This document shows, in pieces, positions 12,726 to 25,152 of a stretch of 64,000 bases of DNA. Source of the DNA: Mermis nigrescens. Lineage: Eukaryota > Nematoda > Enoplea > Mermithida > Mermithidae. Each line of letters begins with the position of its first letter. Position 1 is the stretch's first letter. The translations under genes and the position numbers were made by a program. The notes under the pieces were generated by a model. The model did not search any database and was not told the origin of the DNA. It saw nothing but the letters and a program-made list of their open reading frames with translations. The stretch covers positions 19,222,706 through 19,286,705 of the forward strand of contig JAVLUZ010000145.1 of assembly GCA_036768485.1 (NCBI GenBank). Direction: 5' to 3'.

Positions 12726-13339
12726 ATGCAAGTCGCATACGTGTTTTTTATGGAAGCATTATTGAACCTTACTAGACGAATGGTTGGATTTACGTTTTGG
12801 CGGGCATATTGCTATTGAGTAGCTCTCTGACGGCCATTCGAGGGCCAGAATGCAGAAAGATAAACAAGGCCCGTATCGCAATATATGTTGATTTGCAATA
12901 CCGACAAATCCCAGATCTCGACGTTTTTGTTGAAGTATGGAACGTTATAAGAGAAGCAGCTTTTAATCAATTCGAACTTTACACTAGTACTTTCCACATG
13001 ACTATCCTCTGTGTTAATTTCGGCCTCTGGTGGTTCAATGAGCATTCTGGCCTTGACTTCGATTTAGACAAGATTTATAGTCGGTTCTATCATGGACATG
13101 ACTTCGTGAACATCACAGTCCCAGAACACATTTTATGGCTTCAATCAGCATGGCAGAATGAATCGGCTAAAGATTTCATAGAAGATGTGAACCTAAGTGA
13201 GCTAGCTTCATTTATTTCGAAGATCATTATAGGTTTTGAATCGCAAAGTAGATTTGTTAGAAACACGCCTGGGCAATACCCCAGTTTAGCCCGGTCAATG
13301 GACCGAGCCAAGAATAAGACGGGCAAACAGACCGCTTAA
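12726..13339 (+). CDS. Putative secreted or N-terminally anchored protein, unknown family
   Basis: The frame from about 12,776 to 13,339 encodes roughly 187 residues with protein-like composition, including a tryptophan/phenylalanine-rich middle (CVNFGLWWFNEHSGLDFD) and possible N-glycosylation sites NIT and NES. It has no ATG of its own at its 5' end. A start at 12,726 (MQVAY), a 35-nt intron at 12,741-12,775 (GT...CTAG) and continuation at 12,776 give a phase-0 join. The result starts with a short polar stretch and then a hydrophobic segment (WIYVLAGILLLSSSLTAIRG), which looks like a signal peptide or anchor, and a mature part beginning PEC. The last 20 or so residues become basic and low in character, so the true 3' end may be a splice donor before the stop. 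I do not recognise the family. Confidence 0.4.
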
Positions 13340-13719
13340 GCGGGGCTATGTTTTGTGTTGCAAAATCTGAAAAATCAATTTTGGACGATGGGCAGCAACT
13401 CTGTACTGACCACGTTTTGTTCCCCGGAACCCGGAAACCCGTTTCTGCTGGCTGTGCAACCACTATCTGGGCTAGGAGCAGCTAGGCTGAAATATCACCT
13501 TTCCCGACCATGACAACCACTTTTCGAAGCTGTACAGCAATTTTTTGAACCTAAATAACTACTTCTAAATTGCGCTTTAAACAACCACCTTTTGATGCAA
13601 GACAGCTTCTTTTTCATTAGCGAACCACAGACCATTTCCCAGGTGTGGTTAAGATTAACGCGTCTTTGCTCGAAAATACTAGAGTAAGTTTTAGAAAGCT
13701 GACACTGAATAGTTCTTTG
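13340..13719. other. Intergenic, nothing recognised
   Basis: No coding or repeat signal that can be supported. Confidence 0.4.
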
Positions 13720-13887
13720 CATACATGGAGAGCACCTAAATTCTGGGGGATCAGAATAGGTCAAATCGCCAAAAATGTGGCTAAAAATAGAATTTAGGGT
13801 TCTACAGTAATCTTTAGAGCTTTTTCAACTTTTGGGGGAGGGGACACAAACCGTCCCACCAACCGCACCCCTCTTTGCCCATGTGTG
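13720..13887 (+). mobile_element. Family B MITE-like element, copy 1
   Basis: Starts CATACATGGAGAGCACC and ends GCCCATGTGTG. The interior shares the family B blocks: AAATCGCCAAAAATGT, TAGAATTTAGGGTTCTACAGTAAT and a C-run. The flanking octamers GTTCTTTG and GTTGTATG agree at six of eight positions. Confidence 0.75.
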
Positions 13888-14718
13888 GTTGTATGCATAG
13901 CCTCGGTATGTGAAATCAGTCCTGTGCAAAAGAAAGTATTGGACATGTGTTTTTTGTTCATATTTGTCGTTACGCACGTTGATAGGAGTGTGCGCTTTGA
14001 TCAAGTTAATGATCAAAGTAGGGAAAAGGTTATTAATAGTTAAAAATTGATCTAGAAAAAGCGTATCTATGAAAAGAAATGTTGCGAAAATCTGCGAATG
14101 AATTAATACCTCTGATGACAAATAAAACCGTATTTTTGTGTTGTACAGCATCACTTTTGTTGCTGACGTTGAGATAGGCACAAGAAATTTTTGTGAAAGC
14201 CACGTTTATTTGCACGAATTCGAATGCCATTGGCAATAAATATTCGCGATTTCATCACACTGGCACCAGAAGAAAATGCGCTTAAAACGAAACATATTTG
14301 AAAGTGTAATTCTAGGGCTTTCCTACTTTTGAGGATCTTTAGAATCCAGGGGTCCTGTCCACACTCCCCATGCTCATATGTGGTAACGTTAGGTACATAA
14401 AATTCATGAAGTTGTAAAAGGAACAGACAAAATGCAACTAAAGATTCTCCGATATCGTCTACACGTGATGACAAAATAGATTTTTCAATTTAAAGTCACC
14501 TGAAATTAAACGATTTCTCTAATCTCATAATAAACAATCACGAGAGTCAGCAAAAAATGACATTTTATGCTGACTACTTTTAAATTTCTAATGCTAGCGC
14601 GTGCAATTTCTAGTATTCTGTTTTTGCTTTTTTATGTAAAAATTAGTATGCCGCTCCTTCAGAAAAGTGTTGAATTCGTATTTTGATGGCCTCGGGTCAA
14701 CTATCAAGGGCTCACTAG
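13888..14718. other. Intergenic with a family-end remnant
   Basis: No gene seen. Around 14,340-14,380 a TCCTGTCCACACTCCCCATGCTCATATGTGG block resembles the right end of the MITE-like families, but its left end was not found. Confidence 0.4.
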
Positions 14719-14960
14719 CATACATGGGCAGCACCAAAATTCTAAGGGGTGCCAGATTTTTCAAAGGTCAAAAGAATGGCCTTAAAAATGGTGGTATGGG
14801 AAAAATCACAATTTTTCAACGTTTCTTATCGTGCACTATCCAATGCCATCAAAAAATTGCGGAAAAAACAAAAAATTGAATTCGGGGGTTATTTTGGTTT
14901 CTAGGGGGATATTCGGCCTTCTGGGATCCCCCTTTCCCCGAACCCCTACGCCCAGGTGTG
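14719..14960 (+). mobile_element. Family A MITE-like element, copy 3
   Basis: Starts CATACATGGGCAGCACC and ends GCCCAGGTGTG. The flanks CTCACTAG (14,711-14,718) and CTCACGAG (14,961-14,968) match at seven of eight positions. This is the cleanest plus-strand example of the family order. Confidence 0.9.
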
Positions 14961-15219
14961 CTCACGAGTATTTATGTACGATTTATTTAGGCCTTCAACG
15001 GACAGGTCAAATTAATTGTGTGCGTTTAAATAAATATATGTATATAACTATGTGTACCTGATCTTTGATGTCCTTTGTTTTTTAAACAAAATGATATCAG
15101 TTTTTTGCAATCTCTACAGGAAAACTTTTGCGTTGTCCAACTGACCTCGTATTTATCTTAAAACAACTTCAGATATTGACCAAATTGAACGCGAATCGTT
15201 TTGTTTAAAAGCTTATCAC

Positions 15220-15385
15220 CACACAGGGGCGTGGAGGTCTGGGGTTTACACCCTAGCGGAAGTTGAAAAACCCGTGCAGATCACTTTGGACCTTCAGAAT
15301 TCTATTTTTAGTAACATTTTTGGGGATTTTTTCGGGAATTTTTGACGATTTCACCATCCCAGAATTTTCTCGCTGACCATGTATG
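15220..15385 (-). mobile_element. Family B MITE-like element, copy 2, perfect 8-bp duplication
   Basis: Bounded by CACACAGGGGC and GACCATGTATG and flanked by identical octamers CTTATCAC at 15,212-15,219 and 15,386-15,393. The 166-bp interior is non-coding and matches copy 1 in reverse. Confidence 0.9.
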
Positions 15386-15763
15386 CTTATCACCTCTGCG
15401 GAAATTTGAAGTTTTCTCCTGACTGAGCTGTTCGTAGCTTGCATTATACAAAGTCGTTTTTTCAGCGCTATGCAGGTTTCAGTGCATGATATAAGCACAA
15501 ATCTTACAACATTGTAACTCTTCAACAAGGAGGACACGTTTGTTTAAAAATGAAAAAATCAAAATCGTTTGTTTTTTGAATATGGTTGCTGCGTACAAGT
15601 ATAGTGTTTTTAATTTGCATACAGTTGCCAAATAAGCAACTTTTTATTAAAGCCTGATTGCTTTGCACTTAATTAAAATATCGCTCAGCGAATTTAGTCA
15701 ATGATCAAATAGGCGCTTTCGCCTCCAATATGCACATCATGACTAGTCTGGAGAGGTCACCCA

Positions 15764-16135
15764 CATGCAAGCACAGCATGGGAATTCTGGGGAAGGGAAG
15801 AGGAGTGGAATTATAAGGTGCCTTTGTTGGGTGCAAAAGTGGTAGGTACGCGTCAAAAACAACATTTCCAGCGTTTATGACGATGCTCTATCTTTCTAGA
15901 GCATGAAAACATAAAAAAGTTTCGGAAAAAGTCGAAATTTGTCCTTTTTGAGCAAATAGATAGCCAGAAACGCTTAAAAAACATCTTTTCCATCAATTTT
16001 TAGAAAATTATCGGGAACTTAAAAAAAAATCGTCAATTCCTGGGGAGGGATGACAAAATTTTTGCGGGTAGAAAATTTTCCGAGAAGGGGGGGGGGCGAA
16101 ACCCTATTTCCTTTAACCCCCCAAGATCATGTTTG
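15764..16135 (+). mobile_element. Family D MITE-like element, copy 1, perfect 8-bp duplication
   Basis: Starts CATGCAAGCACAGCATG and ends AAGATCATGTTTG. The identical octamer GTCACCCA lies at 15,756-15,763 and 16,136-16,143. The 372-bp interior shares with 42,015-42,427 a GCGTCAAAAAC-like block, a TCTAGARCATRRAAA block and a CGACAATTC/GTCAATTC block near the 3' end. Confidence 0.88.
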
Positions 16136-16477
16136 GTCACCCAGACAGATTTTGTGCCAAAACGGGCTCAAAAAGTGGTACAACTGCTAAAATAGCGTGA
16201 AGACTATTCCACAGTTTCTGATAATTTTCAGGCAATACGCAGAAATTTTTTTTGATTTTCACTAATCTTTGGCCTTTATTTTGCTTTATTTTCCTTAGGA
16301 AATTTCCTATTTTCTGTTCTAGGGTCTACACCTCTAACCCCCTCCAGCCACTTCTGGTCTGCACTGGACTGTTGTATAATGCTTTAAATTAGATAACGCA
16401 TGATTATTACTGTAAACCTTAATGCAGGAATGAAGGCTTTGTAATAAAAATCGCTGTTTAGATTCTTTCATCATTAG
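16136..16477. other. Upstream of the mucin-like gene, nothing certain
   Basis: May hold the promoter or an upstream signal-peptide exon of the next gene, since that gene's first visible exon is preceded by a splice acceptor. No such exon could be identified. Confidence 0.35.
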
Positions 16478-17786
16478 GAAAATGCAGGGTCTGATGGGCG
16501 ATTCATTTTTTGCATACCCAAGTAAGTATTCAAGAAAACCTGACAAAATCTATAAAAAAGAAAACCTGACGAAATCTATAAAAATCCGCAAAGAGTCGAA
16601 GGAATATTACCTAGGATACTTGTTACCTCTTCCAAATCCTATAAATCACAAATATTTTTTGCTTTCAGTTTTTACGACTGGATTTCGGCACACTTCGGCT
16701 GTAGTAAAAGGTCACAACAAGAAATTAGGCAATATGACGAATTTCATAATTTTACTTAATGAGCAAGGTGAGTTTCTTTCCAAATGTATTACTGCAAAAT
16801 GTAAATTCAAAAACACGCTGCATACCCACGTGTTTTGTGGAAATATAGAATATGTTTTTAATGATTTTTTATATTTTTCATACCAAGTTATCAGTATGCG
16901 CCTAAATCCTTCTGTCTGACAAATGCTGCTACAACACAGTTCGGAGAAATTCCTTGTTGATTCGATTTAATTCTAAAAATTACGAAAAATTAAGGAAAAT
17001 GTTGCCCGCACTGAAAAATTTAATCCCCATAAACTGCGATGTTTTTAATCGAATTCTTGACTAGAATTCAGACATTATAAGATGGCCTGAGATTCCAACG
17101 TTACTTCATAGACTTCAAATATAGCAGCCGTTCGGAAATATAAAAATAAAATAATTCTGGACCGAATATTTTTTCGCATTATTAAAAACGAATACTAAAG
17201 TCGATATTTTAGCAGCGTCAATATAACAATTTAGATTAACAATTTAGACGACATTACTTCGTCAATCAAGCTAGAGGAATTCGAACTAGCCGGAAAATGG
17301 GTACTCCAGCGACCATATCTAGAACTAAAAAATGCTAGTGGGATTATGCAAGTCGTATGCAAAAACATGCGTTATTGTCAGTTTATTAATAAAACCGATA
17401 CGTGCCTCTGGCGTGGACAGAAATGTCAGCAGCGCCATTGGTTTGAAATTTCGAAAAATGGCACAAATTGTCCCTCTGAATATTTTACTGACTGTACCGG
17501 TTGTACGACGACGACGTCAACGACAACAACGTCGACGACAACGACGTCGACGACAACGACGTCGACGACAACGACGTCGACGACAACGACGTCGACGACA
17601 ACGACATCGACGACAACGACGCCGACGACAACGACGTCGACGACAACGACGTCGACGAGAACGACGTCGACGACAATGACGTCGACGACTATAACGTCGA
17701 CACCTACTACGACAACGTCAATCATCAGCGAAACATCCTCGCCTACAATCGTCACAAAATTTGCGCTCAGCACGACCGACGTATGA
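16478..17786 (+). CDS. Putative secreted mucin-like protein with Cys-rich domain and Thr/Ser repeats (3 exons seen)
   Basis: Exons proposed: 16,478-16,521 (acceptor CATCATTAG, donor A/GTAAGT), 16,669-16,767 (acceptor TTTGCTTTCAG, donor CAAG/GTGAGT) and 17,248-17,786 (acceptor CAATTTAG, stop TGA). All joins are phase 1 and keep one frame. The second exon encodes a globular-looking FTTGFRHTSAVVKGHNKKL. The last exon encodes LEEFELAGKWVLQRPYLELK, then a cysteine-rich segment (VVC, YC, DTCLWRGQKC, NCP, DCTGC, seven Cys). A tail of about 70 residues follows, with TTTTS units and then less regular Ser/Thr sequence, a classic O-glycosylated mucin linker. ATG 16,482 could be the start if the first acceptor is used for trans-splicing. 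Otherwise a signal-peptide exon lies further upstream, because none is visible. The family is not recognised. Secretion is inferred from the cysteine and mucin make-up. Confidence 0.55.
17504..17704 (+). repeat. Coding minisatellite, 15-bp unit
   Basis: About a dozen copies of GACGACAACGACGTC or close variants (one GCC, one ATC, one GAGAAC variant), in phase with the last exon of the mucin-like gene, where each unit encodes five residues of the TTTTS type. The Arg-rich, Asp/Asn-rich and Val-rich open frames in the other frames are shadows of this repeat. Confidence 0.95.
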
Positions 17787-17867
17787 TATTCTACCACTAG
17801 CAATAAATACTAAGAGCTGGTATAACAGGGGCCAATCCTGGAGAATTCCCTTGCAAGGGCGATACCA

Positions 17868-18345
17868 CGCATGGGCAACAACCATGTTCGGGGGTATGAT
17901 GGGGTACAATCGCAAAAAGAACCAAAAAATTCAAGTCTGATAGGTCCGGGTTGTGCTGGTGTTCGGATTCTGAGGTTCTGAACCTAAGATGGGCATGAGC
18001 CTAATTCTTCTAGGTGTGGGTGGTGTAAAGCTGGCAAAATCCTGAGAAAATATGCCCGAAATCAAATTCTGGGGCACTCTTGGTTTCAGGAGTCTATCGG
18101 ATTCTTGCATGTATTGAGCATACATGGGCAGCAGTCGAATTCTAGGGGTCTGGGTGTTGTAAAACCGGCTAAAATCCAAAAAACAAGCCGAAAATTCAAT
18201 TCCGGGGACTATCGATTTTGGGGATCTACCCGATTTCTGAGGGTCTAAATCTCCTTCTCCGAAGCCTCCCACGCTCACTTATGTTCTCAACCCCTCCAGA
18301 CCCACGTGTGGTCTTAACCCTATATCTCTATGCCCAGGTTGGCGG
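17868..18345 (+). mobile_element. Cluster of family C elements
   Basis: Three successive modules begin with ACGCATGGGCAAC (17,870), AGATGGGCATGAG (17,989) and CATACATGGGCAGCAGTC (18,119). Each is followed by a TCTAGG or TTCGGGG block, TTGTAAAACCGGCTAAAATCC-like text and a CCC-rich close. The cluster ends in CTATGCCCAGGTTGG. This fits a nested or tandem series, but individual target duplications could not be separated. Confidence 0.55.
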
Positions 18346-18734
18346 TTTCCAAACTTTTCCAGAATCTTTCAAAAAAGTTGTAATCCATCCGTTACACTTA
18401 GGTACGCAAAGTAGCGTTTTTATTAACTTTCTGTTGATGAATACATTTGTAGAATTACTTCTATGGCAAAAATAATGCGAAAATTTCTAAATTTTTGTTA
18501 TAAATTTCGAAGGAAAAACCCGTACGCATTGTGTAAAATTTACTACAAATCCAAAACGTGTCTTATTGACAAATGGGAACTCTAAAAAAACATTTCGGCA
18601 AGCCCATTTTCCCTAAAATGTAGCCATTCAAGATGCATTAGATTCTAATTATTCTGTTTGTGCTAAAAAAGTAAGTGACATTCAAATCCCTTGCTAAGTT
18701 TTTCTGCAAATATGAAATCACTAAACAGGCTGAC

Positions 18735-19692
18735 TGGAGGGGTGTACGACAATTGAGTGAAAGACAACTGGATGAACGACAATTGATTGAACGACAATTG
18801 GGTGAACGGCCATTGGGTGAATGCGACAGTTGGGTGAATGACAATTGGTTGAATGACAATTAGGTGTATACGACAGTTGGGTGAATGCGACAGTTGGGTG
18901 AATATAATAATTAAGGATGTATATATGTAATATTTAGCGCTATAAATATGCACACTCAGCTAAAAAGCGGTTACCAACGTATTACAAGAATGACATTTTT
19001 GAAAGCAGAGTATTACTTGTTAGCATAGGCGGACGCCACCGGAATCCTGAGGATTTAGCGGGTCCAGAAGTAGGCAAACTTGTACCATCCTGGTGGTCGG
19101 GCGGCCAGAATGGATTTTTTGGGGTCGCTGGACTTCTGGGGGTTGCGGCGACTCTTAAAACCCATGCCCATATGTGCTTGCCAGGACTCTATTTATTCGA
19201 AAGTTTTATAATTTTTGAAAATCTATTAAAACTAAATTCTTTGACGTGAAATTGCACGATTGTTCAGAAAAAAGTCAGCTATGTTGATGCTTCGGAAAGT
19301 TTGTTCTTAATTTGGGAGTTAGTAAGAAATCCCCTGTCCTTTCTGGCTGTGAATGTGATAAAAGTACGAAAATCCGAATTAATCATGCAGAATTTCTTGT
19401 CAGAGGAAAAAACGAAATACATGCAGCTAACAAAATGCTGTCAATAAAAATTAAAATGACAAATTACTGACCTGACCCCATTCTACCGCAAAATTTCTTT
19501 ATTTTTGCAATATTAACGAAAACGATATTAATTTTGGTATATAATATCGTGAAAATAAAACACGAACATGTTTTCACCCAATTGTCGCATTCACCCAATT
19601 GTAGTATACACCAAATTGTCGTTCAACCAATTGTCATTCACCCGATTGTCATACACCCAACTGTCGTTCACCCAATTGTCGTGACCCCTGCA
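18735..19692. mobile_element. Foldback-like element FB2 with minisatellite arms
   Basis: The left arm (about 18,735-18,904) is a tandem array of a 15-bp unit near ACGACAATTGGGTGA. The right arm (about 19,572-19,692) is the same unit in inverted orientation (CACCCAATTGTCGTT). The outermost words are also inverted: AGGGGTGTACGACAATTG on the left, CAATTGTCGTGACCCCT on the right. The 0.67-kb loop holds a separate family C element and no open frame. Long inverted arms made of short tandem repeats are the hallmark of foldback-type DNA elements. A target-site duplication was not found. Confidence 0.7.
19024..19176 (+). mobile_element. Family C element inside the FB2 loop
   Basis: Starts CATAGGCGGAC and ends GCCCATATGTG. 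The flanking octamers CTTGTTAG (19,016-19,023) and CTTGCCAG (19,177-19,184) agree at six of eight positions, supporting a separate insertion into the foldback loop. Confidence 0.6.
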
Positions 19693-19806
19693 TATGCGTA
19701 CAAAAGGTTTTATGAGCATTTTGCTATATACTATTTTATCAGGCGGATTGAGAACGAGAATTAAATGAAGAAACGACGAACAACCTTTGATTCGGCAAGT
19801 TATGAT

Positions 19807-20245
19807 CACACATGGGCGTATGGGTCTGGGGGTATGCACTACACGTGAGTGTATAGGAGGGGCTTTGGGAGGTATGCACCCCCAGAAGGCCGAATACTCC
19901 CACAAAAACCAAAATTTGCCCCCAGAATTCAATTTATGAAATTTTTTGTTTTTTTCGCGATGTTTCGTTACCAATGGATAGTGCTCGATGAGGAACGCTG
20001 AAAAACGGTATTTTTCTCGCCATACCACCATTTTATCACCATTTTATAGACCATTTTTTGACCTTTGAAGAATCTTGCAACCCCCCAGAATTTTGGTGCT
20101 GCCCACCTTTATGGTATACACTCTCCGCAGAATTTGTGAAACCCCGCAGATTACTATAGACCCCAGAATTCTAATTTTAGTAATATTTTTGGCAATTTTT
20201 GACGTTTTCACCCACCCTCCAGAATTCCATTGCTTCTAATGTATG
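19807..20245 (-). mobile_element. Family B element, copy 3, split by a nested family A element
   Basis: The outer ends CACACATGGGC (19,807) and TCTAATGTATG (20,245) are flanked by GTTATGAT and GCTATGAC (six of eight). The family B interior, with CAGATTACTATAGACCCCAG and the CACCCACCCTCCAGAATT end, resumes at about 20,122, after an intact family A insertion at 19,840-20,113. Confidence 0.8.
19840..20113 (-). mobile_element. Family A element nested in family B
   Basis: Full family A order in reverse, from TACACGTGAGTG to GCCCACCTTTATG, flanked inside the host element by GTATGCAC (19,832-19,839) and GTATACAC (20,114-20,121), seven of eight identical. It is younger than the family B copy that contains it. 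Confidence 0.85.
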
Positions 20246-20253
20246 GCTATGAC

Positions 20254-21053
20254 GGATGTAACATTTTGATAATGTTTTGGAGGGGTGTCATGCAATCGAG
20301 CATTTTCCAGGGTACTTAGAAATAGTCTCAAAAGTCGCTATCTACGTGATGTGCAAAAAACTTATCTTGCAATTTTTTTGGTTTCTAATGTGACTTATAA
20401 TTATTTTGCGTTTATTGATTTTTCGACGAAATTCATACTTTTTCGAAAAATTTCGTCCATAAAAATATAAATTACGTAAAATTTTATTTTATTTCATTAC
20501 TGAATCCGAGTTGAAAATTTTTGGAATTTAACTCAATGACGGCCACATGATAGCATACATTGAATGCAGGTCTAACAAGCATTTCGTAGTCTGAAAGATA
20601 TGTATCCATTCTTCACCTCGCTATTTATGTTAAGCTATTAAGGAAGAGGTTGACCGCCTCCCCACCACTGTTATCATTGAATTAGCCACTATAGACTCGT
20701 TTTCTTACATCGATGAGAGTCATAAAGGTCTCCTGATTTTCGGCCACTGAATTTTCCTCGAAGCTTCCATAACAATGAACAAACAAGTTAAACTTAATCA
20801 GCAACGAAATTACATTGTTTTCCCTACTTTTCATAATATTTTAACGTTTATGGCGGGGATATTTAAATTTACTTTGTCGCGCAGTGTTAATTACGTCGCC
20901 TCAATTAATAACTGTGTAAAACTCAGCAAGTTTGGAGTATGATTTAAGCTAATCGCTGTTTCCCAAATTACGATTTAATACATTTCGCTCCCCCTATGAG
21001 CAGCATGCAAATCTTACTCCATTTAAGGTTTAATAATTTCACGTTTTACTCAG
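20254..21053. other. Upstream region of the 21-kb gene candidate
   Basis: No exon could be assigned with confidence. The last bases, ACGTTTTACTCAG, form a splice acceptor for the exon at 21,054. Confidence 0.4.
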
Positions 21054-22433
<1,380 letters not shown>

Positions 22434-22879
22434 CTTTTAATTCGAATCCAAATTTGTACGAACGCTACGTCAAGGTGCCTTCATTCATTGATGTGCTTCC
22501 CTTTTCTCATATTTTCTGCCAAATTTATTTGTTCTATGTGCGTTGACTTTGCGTAGGTACGTTTGTTTTCTTACTAATCATTGTGCGTTAGGATAAAGCA
22601 TTTTAGTGGAATGCCAGAATTCGGGCATATGGACTTTTTCCTCATTTTATTTTATATTCATTTCATTTTATCATTTTTTGCTCTCTTTACAATCACGTTT
22701 GTTTTTTTGTTCTATCGTAGTGTAGTGCAAATCTGGGTGGTGTGCAGTAATCCAATAAGAGTACGCCAAAAATCCAATCTAAGGTCTATGACCATCCCCA
22801 ACAACCCCCGCCCCAGCCCACGTCCAGCCCCCATGTGAGAGGCGCAATCTAGTATATTTTTCTCAATTAGTCGTGTCTT
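22434..22879. other. Intergenic with one weak exon-like segment
   Basis: A TTTTTTGTTCTATCGTAG acceptor at about 22,720 is followed by an open frame to a TGA at 22,838 encoding a Pro/Arg-rich end (NNPRPSPRPAP). Nothing else supports a gene. Confidence 0.25.
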
Positions 22880-25150
22880 TATTCACTGACACGTAGAAAC
22901 TGAAAATTACACTCATTAGTTGTTGCATTCAGGAGTGTAAATTAGACGGTTTTACTGTTTTCATGTGCACAAGCATATCTAATTCAGTTTTACATTCTAT
23001 GCAGTCTGATTGGTTTCAAAAGGTGTACGGTTATAAAATCTTGGGAAGTCTTTTTTATTTTTTTCAAAGTGATAATTGCAAATTTAGAGGCGGTTTATTG
23101 TAAAGAGTCTGGGACAAAAAAATAGGTTTTTCCTGCCATATTCTCCATTAAGTAGACAGAACATGGATTATTATCTTTAAAATGTGCCTCGTCCCGCGCT
23201 ACACGTCAAAATGCATTTTGTTTCATTACAATCAATATTGCATTATTAGTGCAGGTATAAACTTTACACTGAAAATTTTTTCCGCCCAGAGCGTCGTGGA
23301 TGATGAATTTGAAAAAAAGGTTCTCCGTTAAGTCAGAATAACGAATCTGACCTTTAAACTTTTATTGCATATTCTTTGATCGGATTTTTCTTATTTCAGA
23401 GGTTTTTGACTCGTCTTTAATAAATAATTATTTTTATTATCATAAATGCACTATTCTTAAACTTCACTGGAATGATGAATATTTTTGAATATAGTATAAT
23501 CAAGCTGAAATCTTGGCTGCGAGTTGAGTTGGTGCAATGGCTGACGTATCCACTCTCGCATGTGGATTAAAAAAAGAATAATGGTTTCAAGTCTCCTGGA
23601 TACTAACTTTTTCATTTCTCTCGATTCTTTAGCAAAACCACGCACTTCATTTGTCTTATTCATCTATTTAGGTTCTGCAGATGACACTTTTTGTTTTTTG
23701 AATTTAGCCTTAGTTCTCGAATGGGACTATAAAGAGTGCGAAAATTCAGTGAAAAGACACATTTTAGTCGAGTTTTTGACTTGTTTATGTCTGCCAACAA
23801 CTCCGTTTATGAGTTTTAAGAAATTTTTTCTGACAGAAATATACTACGGATCGAGGGCTATCTTGTGCTTACCAGCAAACTTTTCTATAATCAATATGCA
23901 GTTAGTACCATAGGTTTTAACTTTACACTCTAGTGAATGAGTAAAAAAGAGATTTTGTCCGAGATTTCTCTGCCAATTTTTTCGGTTATAAGTTGGGATG
24001 AATCGAATAAAATAAGAAAAGTAACTTTTAAGAGCTACACGTCGAAGCAAGCCGCGTTCAAATTAACGTAATATTCAGTTGTTTATGGGAGTTTAAAGTT
24101 CGAAATCTGAGGTGTAAAATGGGCGAAAAAACAGGATTTTTTTCGTATTTTGATTGGTAAATCATATCAAATATTTTGCGAGACATACGTTTAACACATA
24201 AAACCGTACTACAATCAGAGGGATACAAACTGGCCCGAGTCGTATTTATTTACACTCAATGGGGCGTTAGGATCAGATTTTTAAAGTTGACAATGTTGTG
24301 GACAGTGAAAAATACGTGTTTGTCCATTTTTTATTCGCTACTTTCTCTGTTCAGAAGTCGGGCGAGGTCGAATAGGATAAAAATAAAGTACATTCTAAGG
24401 GGTTCGCGTCACAGCCAATTGCATTTGTTTACATCAATATTTAGCTTTTTCGGGAAGTGTAAAGTCAAAAAAATGGGGAGTTCAACTTGTTTCTGTCTTG
24501 TTTTTTTCTGCCAAGTTCTGAGTTATGAGTCTGGACATAATCTCGAGTCTAAAAATTAAGCAGAAAAGAAATGTGATCCGCCAGTCTGTTTGCAACCAAG
24601 AAAGGTGTAAAGTGGTTACTTCTGATATTGATTTGTCCTCGGGCCATTGTGGAGACTTAATTTTTCAGTGAATGTTGATCGTAAGATCAGACTAATATCA
24701 GAATTACGAATTCGACTGAAATTTTCTTTACACTATGTGGTTGTGTAAAGTTTACATTGCATATTAACTTTAGTTCTAGAGCCTTGCGGAAGCTTAATTT
24801 TTTTAAAATCTTCTACGTAAAATCAGAATTGGGAATCTAACTGTTAGTTTTCCATACACCTAGTAGTTGTGTAAAGTTTGCTCTATTCATTTGTTGTCAA
24901 CATGTAGTTTATAGTACGAATTTATTTTACTTCCAAATCTGAGCGTTAGTTTTCCTTGCTTTGATATTTGCGTAAAGTTTATGCTGAAAACTTTGATCTG
25001 TTTAAATAATGTAAGGTTGTCTTGTTTAAAAAGGATAATGCTGATGTTGAGAACAATATTGTTTTCCGCGTTCTTGGACTACTGTCATTTTTGTGGTATG
25101 TTTTTGTATGTGTTTACTGACTGATGTACTGGAATCATGCTAATTAAAAG
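22880..25150 (+). repeat. Family F long dispersed repeat, copy 1
   Basis: Non-coding. It is dotted with GTGTAAAG/TTTACAC words spaced roughly 150-280 bp apart, each in a recognisable unit context (ACTCAATGGGG, CTCTAGTGAATGAGTAAAAA, GGGCGAAAAAACA, GCTACACGTCGAAGC). It matches 31.5-34.0 kb and 38.0-40.2 kb in the same orientation, and 61.4-63.0 kb in reverse. It runs directly into element G1. Confidence 0.75.
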
Positions 25151-25152
25151 TA

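Noticed and set aside
14667..15061. ORFs across the 14.7-15.0 kb region
   Set aside because: Translations of a family A element. Similar small ORFs recur in the other A copies because the repeat itself is similar.
17332..17803. Arg-rich, Asp/Asn-rich and Val-rich ORFs overlapping the mucin-like exon
   Set aside because: Other frames of the 15-bp coding repeat. Only the TTTTS frame continues into a cysteine-rich, splice-bounded region.
22581..22838. Hydrophobic ORF with a Pro/Arg-rich end
   Set aside because: The hydrophobic stretch is a T-rich polypyrimidine tract before an AG acceptor. Only the short part after 22,720 could be an exon, and nothing supports it.
24176..24559. 127-residue ORF
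   Set aside because: Lies wholly within family F copy 1. The corresponding stretches of copies 2 and 3 are not open, so it is not conserved coding sequence.
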